Positions 57,861-64,000 of a stretch of 64,000 nucleotides of DNA are shown in pieces. The notes under the pieces are model-generated. The model did no database searches. It was not told where the DNA came from and saw nothing but the letters and a program-made list of their open reading frames with translations. A program made the translations under genes and the position numbers. Source of the stretch: Shimia sagamensis (GTDB lineage Bacteria > Pseudomonadota > Alphaproteobacteria > Rhodobacterales > Rhodobacteraceae); NCBI RefSeq assembly GCF_900182745.1, contig NZ_FXTY01000004.1, forward strand, positions 395,359-459,358. The letters run 5' to 3'. How positions within the stretch are numbered: the first letter of the stretch is position 1; each line of letters opens with the position of its first letter.

Positions 57861-60317
57861 TTACCCTGCTTTGCTGTCACGTGGCTTGAAGTTGATCGAG
57901 GCGTTGGCAGTGAACCGGCCACCGGCCACTTTGTCGATCTTCTTTTCGCGCAACAGCTGTCCAAAGGCACGCAGACCCTCTTCGCGGGTGAATTGTGGAA
58001 TGTTCACCTCACGAGACATGCGCATCAACATCGGACGGGAAAACCGCTCCAGGCCTTCAACATAAGTCAAATAGGCCGCCGCTGCTTCGGTGCTTTCCGG
58101 CAATTGGCTTGCCCCCATGCTCGCAGCATAGTCTGCAAACCCGCTCAACGTGGTGCCTTTGGCGCTGACCGGGGCAGCGGACTTCGCGGCTTCGTCGCGG
58201 TCCAGTTGGTCAGAAGACACCCGGCGCGGACGAACAGGGACGCGGCGGGGGGCTTTTTGTACACTTTCAGGCTCTTGTTGAGCGGGTTGTTCGGATTTAT
58301 TTTGCTCGGTGGCATCAACACGTTGCGCCGCCACCAGTTTTAGCGGAGCTGCACTTGATTTGGATGATTTGGCCTCACCGGATTTGCCACCTGGTACGGC
58401 GCGCACAACGGAGGCGAGGTCGTCACGGTAGGCGACGGTGTCGTCTTTGCCTTTGCCATCATTGCCTGCGCGTTTTTCGGCGCGAGTGGCGGCAACAGCG
58501 GCGCGCAAATGCGCGATGGCGCTGCGACGGCCTTTACCTTGAGGCTCTTCCATTTCGCTGTTGGCTTTGGCCATCAGGCGGGAAAGATCTGGTTCAGGCT
58601 GCTGGCGAGGCTCACCCATTGTTTCGACTTCCGGTGCAACCGGCGTGTCCAAAACAACCTGCGCGTCATCTTGCGGAGCGGCCTTTGGCGCGGCCTGCGC
58701 AACGTCGGACAGCTTCAACTCGGCTTCCACTTGCGCCAATTCAGCCAGCAGGTCCGCTTCGTCTTCGGGTGTCAAGCTGGTTGGCTTTGGGGCCTCAGGC
58801 GCAGGGGATTGGACCGTTTCGCCGTCTTCATCCGCAGAGGCTTCCAATTGGCCCGAGGCAACGGCGTCCTCAAAGTCAGCCTTTTTCATTCGAACCACGC
58901 GGGCACGCAGCGGGCGCACTTTTTGCACAACTGGCTCCGGCTTTGCCTCTTCCTCAGCAACGACCTTTTCTGGTGTCGGTGATTCCTCAGCCAGCACATC
59001 TACAATCTCGGCGTCTTCGACCTCGGCCTTAGACATTACGATGTCTTCGGTCAGCTCAGCGGCCGCCTCTACAGCTTCATCGTCTTCAGCGTTGATTGGG
59101 GTCAAATCCATCGGCGCCAACTCTTCGTCGAAGATGTTGCTGTCAGCAGGTGCCTCGGCAGTGGTCAACTCTGGTTGATCGTCTTCGGCGTCCACGGCCG
59201 CGGTATCCGGCTCAGCTTCTACACGGGCGACAACGGCACGAATGCGCTCCAGCTTGGCGGCGATGGAGTTTTCTTCAAACTCCGGTTCGTCGGCAGCGTC
59301 TTCCCAATCGGCGGCCTCTACGGCGTTGTCCGCCGCGTTCTCGGCAAACGGGTCCGCGCTGTTGCTTTCCACAGGCGCATCCAAAATCAGAAGGTCGGAG
59401 GTGTCTGCTTCGGAATCGGTTTGCAGCTGGTCATCAGACAGGGCGTCCACAGCGGACACAGCGGCGGAGATGCCTGCGAGGTCTACTTCTGAGGACGCGA
59501 CTTCAACGATGTCTTCGGCCGCAACCTCTTCGATGGTCTCTTCAATTATGTCGACAACAGGGGTTACTTTGGCCTCTGGCAAGCTGTCATCGGCAATTGC
59601 GGCCATCACGCTGTCAGCGATATTGTCTTCAGAGACCGGTTCAGGAGTGCCTTCAAAACCCGCTTCCGGCGCGGGCTCTTCGGTCACCGCAACTTCGGCC
59701 ACGTCTGCTTCAACTTCAGCAGGGGTGTCCTCAGCCACAGGTGCTTCGGCCAGCACGTCTTCTGCAACGGTTTCCTCTACAGGAGCGGGCGCGTCTTCCT
59801 CTTCGATCACCTTTTCGGCTGCAACCGGGGCGTCCTCGACAACAGCTTCAGCAACGTCTTCTACTGGTACGTCAACCAGCCCTTCTGCGGGTGTGTCTTC
59901 AACGGCTGGCACCGCTGCCTGTGCCACGACCTCTTCAATCACAGGTGCTTCAGCCACAGGCTCAGGTGCTGCTTGTGGTTCTGGTCCTGGCTGCGCCTCA
60001 GGCGCGGCTTTGGCCACGTGTTGTTCTACCTGCTCGGGCCGAGCTTCGTTTTCGTCTTTTGGCTCACCTGCGCTCAAAACGATGGCGCCATGATCCAAAC
60101 GCGCACTAACGCGGCGGGTGATTTCTTTCTCTGCGATGCGGGCAAGCATCTCAGCATCCGGGGTCGGGGGTTCGGCACCAAAATACCGATCGTCCGCCGC
60201 CAGATCCCTGAAATACTCAGCGATTGCCTTCATTGTATCAAACGACTCCTCAAACCCTTCAAGGGTGCAGGAGAATGTCCCGTAAGACACCGTGAGCACT
60301 TTGTTATTAGTAACCAT
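57861..60317 (-). CDS. Large acidic low-complexity protein
   Basis: An 818-residue protein with an N-terminal folded region (about residues 1-75; MVTNNKVLTVSYGTFSCTLE and FDTMKAIAEYFRDLAADD), a long Glu/Ala/Val/Pro-rich acidic central part (about 90-560) with repeats such as VAEDTPAE, a mixed-charge region and a C-terminal, probably folded region of about 80 residues (YVEGLERFSRPMLMRM and EEGLRAFGQLL). No signal peptide or transmembrane segment. Similar roseobacter proteins are sometimes annotated chemotaxis or CheA-like, but I see no histidine-kinase motifs. Function is unknown; a scaffold role is possible. Confidence 0.65.
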   Translation of the reverse strand: MVTNNKVLTVSYGTFSCTLEGFEESFDTMKAIAEYFRDLAADDRYFGAEPPTPDAEMLARIAEKEITRRVSARLDHGAIVLSAGEPKDENEARPEQVEQHVAKAAPEAQPGPEPQAAPEPVAEAPVIEEVVAQAAVPAVEDTPAEGLVDVPVEDVAEAVVEDAPVAAEKVIEEEDAPAPVEETVAEDVLAEAPVAEDTPAEVEADVAEVAVTEEPAPEAGFEGTPEPVSEDNIADSVMAAIADDSLPEAKVTPVVDIIEETIEEVAAEDIVEVASSEVDLAGISAAVSAVDALSDDQLQTDSEADTSDLLILDAPVESNSADPFAENAADNAVEAADWEDAADEPEFEENSIAAKLERIRAVVARVEAEPDTAAVDAEDDQPELTTAEAPADSNIFDEELAPMDLTPINAEDDEAVEAAAELTEDIVMSKAEVEDAEIVDVLAEESPTPEKVVAEEEAKPEPVVQKVRPLRARVVRMKKADFEDAVASGQLEASADEDGETVQSPAPEAPKPTSLTPEDEADLLAELAQVEAELKLSDVAQAAPKAAPQDDAQVVLDTPVAPEVETMGEPRQQPEPDLSRLMAKANSEMEEPQGKGRRSAIAHLRAAVAATRAEKRAGNDGKGKDDTVAYRDDLASVVRAVPGGKSGEAKSSKSSAAPLKLVAAQRVDATEQNKSEQPAQQEPESVQKAPRRVPVRPRRVSSDQLDRDEAAKSAAPVSAKGTTLSGFADYAASMGASQLPESTEAAAAYLTYVEGLERFSRPMLMRMSREVNIPQFTREEGLRAFGQLLREKKIDKVAGGRFTANASINFKPRDSKAG

Positions 60318-60458
60318 CTTCTGCGGGTCCTTTGCACTACTCGCAATCAAACTACCACCTAAGGAAAGTCGAAACGTGACCGATTCTGTGGAAGACAGGG
60401 TATCATTTCTAGGCCAAATTGTGGCGAGGGGCTTTTGAGAGGGGCGAAACGGGGCGAC

Positions 60459-61139
60459 ATGGCAGCTATTGTTCACAGTATGGAACCAATCACGCTGGTT
60501 GGTGCGGGATCGTTGCGAGATTCAGATATAGACGACTCATTGGCGCTTGCCCCGACATTGGTGGCGGCTGACGGCGGCGCCGCGCATTGTTTGGCAGCGG
60601 ATCACATGCCGGAGGCGGTGATTGGGGATTTGGACAGTTTGGACATGGTTCAGGCGGCGAGCATTCCGTGGGAACGTGTGCATGAAATCACAGAGCAGGA
60701 CAGTACCGATTTTGACAAGGCTCTGCGCAATATAGAGACGCCGTTGGTGGTGGCTGTGGGCTTCACTGGTGCACGCATGGATCACGAGCTGGCGGCGTAT
60801 AACGTGCTGGTGCAGCGTGCGGATCGGCGCTGTGTGCTGGTAGGGGAAACTGATGTGCTGTGTGTTGTGCCACCCAAACTGATGCTGGATGTGCCTGCGG
60901 GTACACGGGTATCCCTTTTCCCAATGCGGGATGTGACCGGGAGCTCAATGGGACTGAAATGGGCAATCGACGACATTGCTTTTGCACCCAGCGGAGCAAT
61001 TGGCACGTCAAATGCGGCAACCGGAGTTGTGACGTTGGAGATGGACGGACCTGGTATGCTGTTGATCGTGCCCAAAGCGATTTTGCCGCTGTTGGTTAAG
61101 ACACTGCTTGCGACGCCTGAAGGCTGGCCCGCTCCCTGA
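60459..61139 (+). CDS. thiN: Thiamine pyrophosphokinase
   Basis: The enzyme makes thiamine diphosphate from thiamine and ATP. The 226-residue protein has AADGGAAHCLA, VIGDLDSLD, EQDSTDFDKALR and a GFTGARMDHELA motif, all typical. The ATG at 60459 or 60480 is the start. No TPP riboswitch is visible upstream. It converges on the DMT exporter gene with a 44-base overlap. Confidence 0.9.
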   Translation: MAAIVHSMEPITLVGAGSLRDSDIDDSLALAPTLVAADGGAAHCLAADHMPEAVIGDLDSLDMVQAASIPWERVHEITEQDSTDFDKALRNIETPLVVAVGFTGARMDHELAAYNVLVQRADRRCVLVGETDVLCVVPPKLMLDVPAGTRVSLFPMRDVTGSSMGLKWAIDDIAFAPSGAIGTSNAATGVVTLEMDGPGMLLIVPKAILPLLVKTLLATPEGWPAP

Positions 61140-62019
61140 ACACCACATAAAGACCAGCGGCCATGGTGATGCAGATGCCAAGTGCGGCGAGACCGTTGGG
61201 CCAGTCACCAAACACCAACCAGCCAATCAGGGCGGCAATGGGGATTTCGAGATACTGCATCGAGGCGAGGGTGGACGACGGCGCGTAGCGCAGGCTCCAA
61301 GTCATCACCAGATGGGCGGCGGTGCCGATTACTCCAATCGCCAATAAGAGGCCCCAGTATTGGGTGTCGGGGCTGGAAAGTGACAGAGCGGGCCACTCCA
61401 GTGATTGGCCGGCAAAAAGTGCAACGGCGATAAAGGCTGAGCCCAGCACGCCGCTGACTGCTTGCACACCAATGGGATCGGTGTCTTTGGCAATTTGGCG
61501 GGTGACCAGCATAAAGAGGGCAAAGATCACAGCCACACCAAGCGGCAACAGGGCGGGGGCGCCGACTTCGATAAAGCTGGGCTGGATCACCATGAGCGTG
61601 CCAACAAAGCCCACCACGCAGGCCATGAGACGGCGTAGGCCAACCTCTTCATTGAGCACATATTTGCCCAAGATCAACATGAGGAACGGCATGACAAAGG
61701 CAATGGCCACGGCGTCTGCCAGGGGCAGATAGCGCAGGGCGGTGAACATAAAGGCAATGCCTGCGATGTGCAGCAAGGTGCGCCAGACGACCAGTTTGAA
61801 GACACGTCCAGACGTGCGCCAGGGGCGACGGGTCACAATCACAATCGGGATCAGGATCAGCGCTTGCAGTGCAAAGCGGATGAAGACCAGTTGCCCCAAT
61901 GGGACCGCGCCGGACAGGAGTTTGGCTACAGCGTCGCCCAACGGGGCGAGCACGCAAAACCCCAGCATCAAAAGGATGCCAAGCAAGGGGCGGTCTTGCT
62001 GGTCTGAATGATCGTTCAT
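61096..62019 (-). CDS. DMT-family (EamA) permease
   Basis: A 307-residue polytopic membrane protein with about ten helices in two repeats, each EamA-like (for example PLGDAVAKLLSGAVPLGQL and the second half GVIGTAAHLVMTWSLRYA). Probably an exporter of metabolites. Substrate is unknown. Confidence 0.85.
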   Translation of the reverse strand: MNDHSDQQDRPLLGILLMLGFCVLAPLGDAVAKLLSGAVPLGQLVFIRFALQALILIPIVIVTRRPWRTSGRVFKLVVWRTLLHIAGIAFMFTALRYLPLADAVAIAFVMPFLMLILGKYVLNEEVGLRRLMACVVGFVGTLMVIQPSFIEVGAPALLPLGVAVIFALFMLVTRQIAKDTDPIGVQAVSGVLGSAFIAVALFAGQSLEWPALSLSSPDTQYWGLLLAIGVIGTAAHLVMTWSLRYAPSSTLASMQYLEIPIAALIGWLVFGDWPNGLAALGICITMAAGLYVVFRERASLQASQAVS

Positions 62020-62088
62020 CGCGGCACGCTAGGGCGGCGGATTAACCAAGGCAACAGAAAGATTGTGCCAACACAATGTGGGTAGATG

Positions 62089-62565
62089 TCAGAACTCGGT
62101 GATGCCAGCCTGCACCGGGCGTTCCAGATATGTCGAGAGCGCCACATATGTTTTGGTGCTGACCACATCGGGCATGTCGTAGAGCCGTTTGAGCAGGGCC
62201 TCCATGGCTTTGGAATCCTGCATACGCACTTTCAGCAGCATACAAGTGTCTCCTGTCACAGAGTGGATTTCTTCCAATTCGGGCAAGTCACGCAACTCCA
62301 TCATAGCGGTGGACTTGCCCCAACCGGTGGTGTCGACATGTAGAAAGGCCAAAAACGGTTTGCCGGTCATCATTGGATCAAGCTGCGCGGTCACACCAGA
62401 TATGCGGCCGGAGGCTTTGTAACGTTTCACACGCTCATGCACGGCAGGTGGGGACAGGCCCACCTTGTCACCCAGAGTGGCGTAGCTTTGCTCAGCATCT
62501 TCGCTCAAAAGGCCTAATAGCTTTCGGTCAATGGCGTCCAAACCCTGTGTGTCTTTGAGTGTCAC
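62089..62565 (-). CDS. Lrp/AsnC-family transcriptional regulator
   Basis: A 158-residue protein with an N-terminal helix-turn-helix (about residues 12-55, GDKVGLSPPAVHERVKRYK) and a C-terminal RAM/ACT-like effector domain (about 65-150). The GTG start has GAGG six bases before. It is divergent from the MFS gene with a 93-base gap, which is a likely regulatory target. Confidence 0.9.
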   Translation of the reverse strand: MTLKDTQGLDAIDRKLLGLLSEDAEQSYATLGDKVGLSPPAVHERVKRYKASGRISGVTAQLDPMMTGKPFLAFLHVDTTGWGKSTAMMELRDLPELEEIHSVTGDTCMLLKVRMQDSKAMEALLKRLYDMPDVVSTKTYVALSTYLERPVQAGITEF

Positions 62566-62658
62566 CTGAACCTCATTCGGAATTTTTACTAAAGCGCATT
62601 ATGATATACACAGATTGCACCAGATTGACTATCCAGTCTCCAAAATACGGAGTCTGAT

Positions 62659-63813
62659 ATGAAACCAGTTTGGGTGTTGATGTGTGCCATTGCTGTTGTG
62701 GGGGCCAATTCTTTGGTGCTGAGCCCGATTGCGGCGGATGTGGCCTTGGACTTTGTCGAAAAAAGCGCACCGGATGTAATGTTGGCCTCCGCGGTTTATG
62801 GCGGCAGTACAGCGGTGAGTGCATTGTTTCTCGCGCCGCGCGCAGACCAGATGGGGTTGAAGCGGGCGTTGATAGTGGCTCTGGTGATCCTGGTGATCGC
62901 GCTATTCATCAGTGCTTTGGCGCCAAGCTTGGACGTCTTGACGTTCGCACAAGGGTTGGCTGGCATTGGTGCCGGGCTGGCGTTACCAGCCACCTATGGT
63001 CTGGCAGCGGATGTGTCCCCAAAAGGTCAGGAGAGCGCAACGCTGGGCAAGGTGCTCACTGGCTGGACATTGAGTCTTGTGGCCGGCGTATCCTTTGCGG
63101 CGGTGCTCGCGGATCTGCTGCATTGGCGGGCGGTGTTTGGGTTGATGGCCGCGCTGAGCGCTGGGTTGAGTGTGCTGATCTGGAAGATGCAAGTGCCACA
63201 GCGGGCTGCGGTACAAGCGGTGTCGCCGTTCAAAGCGTTTCGCGTACCGGGATTGTTGCCCATCTTGTTGGCGGTGGTTTGCTTTATGAGTGCGTTTTAT
63301 GGGCTCTATGCTTACCTCGGGGCGCATCTCACCACGATTTTGGGGTTTTCCACCGGAATGGCGGGCTTGGGTGCGCTAACCTACGGGGTTGGCTTTGGCA
63401 TGGTGGCGCCGCTGGATCGGTTGATCGATCGTTTTGGCGCCACGCGGGCCGCGCCGGTGGTGTTCGGCGCGCTGCTACTGGTCTATCTGCTGATGGCGGT
63501 CTGCGCTGGACAGGGGCTTGCGATCTTTGGGGTGTGTCTGTTTTGGGGCGCGGTGAACCATATGGGCCTGAACATTCTGGTTGGGCAGATGAGCGCCCTC
63601 TCGCCCAGCCAGCGCGGGGCAATCTTGGGGCTTTATAGTGCCACCACCTATGTGGCGATGTTTGTGGGCACCGCCGCGTTCCGGCCGGTGTTTGAAACGC
63701 AGGGGTTTGCTGTTGCGTCTGTGCTGTCTGCCGCTTGTGTGGCGCCTGCGCTGATCAGCGCTCTTTGGACGTTGCGTCGGTCAGGGCACGCGGTGGTATC
63801 CGCCGCAGAATGA
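62659..63813 (+). CDS. MFS transporter
   Basis: A 384-residue protein with 12 predicted helices. It has motif A-like LAPRADQMGLKRALI in the 2-3 loop, GAGLALPATYG and the FWGAVNHMGLN region. Probable proton-coupled efflux protein; ligand unknown. It is divergent from the Lrp regulator. Confidence 0.88.
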   Translation: MKPVWVLMCAIAVVGANSLVLSPIAADVALDFVEKSAPDVMLASAVYGGSTAVSALFLAPRADQMGLKRALIVALVILVIALFISALAPSLDVLTFAQGLAGIGAGLALPATYGLAADVSPKGQESATLGKVLTGWTLSLVAGVSFAAVLADLLHWRAVFGLMAALSAGLSVLIWKMQVPQRAAVQAVSPFKAFRVPGLLPILLAVVCFMSAFYGLYAYLGAHLTTILGFSTGMAGLGALTYGVGFGMVAPLDRLIDRFGATRAAPVVFGALLLVYLLMAVCAGQGLAIFGVCLFWGAVNHMGLNILVGQMSALSPSQRGAILGLYSATTYVAMFVGTAAFRPVFETQGFAVASVLSAACVAPALISALWTLRRSGHAVVSAAE

Positions 63814-63842
63814 AAAAACGGGCCGACACAAAGGTCGGCCCG
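63813..63842 (-). terminator. Terminator of acs
   Basis: On the minus strand CGGGCCGAC / GTCGGCCCG is followed by TTTTTT. A second hairpin (CCGGGCG / CGCCCGG, 63856-63878) lies between it and the acs stop. Confidence 0.85.
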
Positions 63843-63892
63843 ACAGGGAATGAACCCGGGCGATGGATCGACGCCCGGCTTCGGGGAAAACC

Positions 63893-64000
63893 TTAGCGGT
63901 TCATTCGATTTTCGATGAGATCATCGACCACGCCGGGATCGGCCAGTGTGCTGGTATCACCCAGGGCGCCATAGTCGTTCTCAGCAATCTTGCGCAGGAT
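63893..64000 (-). CDS. acs: Acetyl-CoA synthetase, C-terminal end only
   Basis: The last 35 residues ([20 protein letters not shown], then [14 protein letters not shown]) match the C-terminus of AMP-forming acetyl-CoA synthetase, including LRKIA, part of the PKTRSGKIMRRILRKIA region with the acetylatable lysine just outside the window. The gene starts beyond the right edge. Confidence 0.85.
   Translation of the reverse strand: MLRKIAENDYGALGDTSTLADPGVVDDLIENRMNR

Noticed and set aside
58355..60109. Long plus-strand frames of 225 and 337 residues
   Set aside because: Shadows of the low-complexity acidic protein on the minus strand; composition is repetitive Arg/Gln/Leu or Ser/Ala.

Overview
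The window is a dense chromosomal segment of an alphaproteobacterium, most likely a Rhodobacterales/Roseobacter-group species. Evidence: a SciP-like DUF1153 gene beside ctrA; TTAA-N7-TTAA (CtrA) and GTTC-N7-GTTC (alphaproteobacterial LexA) motifs; the pyrH-frr-uppS-cdsA-dxr-rseP-bamA-fabZ-lpxA-lpxI-lpxB order; small proteins of the DUF1127, DUF2842 and DUF6524 type; and moderately GC-rich coding sequence. No tRNA, rRNA, CRISPR array, insertion sequence or prophage was seen. This is core chromosome with small accessory insertions. Genus-level identity is not claimed.

Layout. 1-1.4 kb: two tandem solute-binding proteins, the first cut by the window edge. 1.5-5 kb: a phosphodiesterase-like protein converging on xerD, a 505-residue exported protein and a 49-residue membrane protein. 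5-8 kb: aroK-aroB and trpB. 8-12.7 kb: pepT, ssb, a lytic transglycosylase, an AraC regulator and miaA. 12.8-25.5 kb: the conserved pyrH-to-lpxB block for nucleotide, isoprenoid, phospholipid, outer-membrane and lipid A synthesis, ending in a membrane protein. 25.5-32.6 kb: mnmA, sciP, ctrA, ligA, recG and a LexA-box-preceded 40-residue membrane protein. 32.6-37.6 kb: a possible small RNA, an Fe-S scaffold protein, hisI, gluQ, trmFO, an enoyl-CoA hydratase and a thioesterase. 37.6-40.5 kb: a DUF1127 protein divergent from a MocR regulator with shared palindromes, then rplM-rpsI.

40.6-44 kb: an unrecognised barrel-like protein, then an overlapping three-gene multiheme cytochrome operon (pentaheme c protein, Tll0287-like monoheme protein, His-rich membrane protein) with two CtrA-type boxes upstream. 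This is my best candidate for an undescribed system. 44-50.6 kb: a Sel1-like protein, TetR, ppk2, an acetyl-type metA, a P-loop ATPase, a small exported protein, pyrG and secG. 51-53.9 kb: cobalt-type nitrile hydratase with its accessory protein, a decayed transferrin-binding-protein-like gene and a DUF6524 protein. 54-64 kb: purA, DUF2842, a DCC-family protein with an oxidoreductase/DUF4166 protein, a large acidic low-complexity protein, thiamine pyrophosphokinase, a DMT exporter, an Lrp regulator with a divergent MFS transporter, and the end of acs.

Regulatory themes are the CtrA circuit (sciP, ctrA, and probably the cytochrome operon), an SOS-linked small membrane protein, and a MocR circuit with a third operator inside the regulator's own coding sequence. 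All functions are read from sequence and family knowledge. No database search was run.
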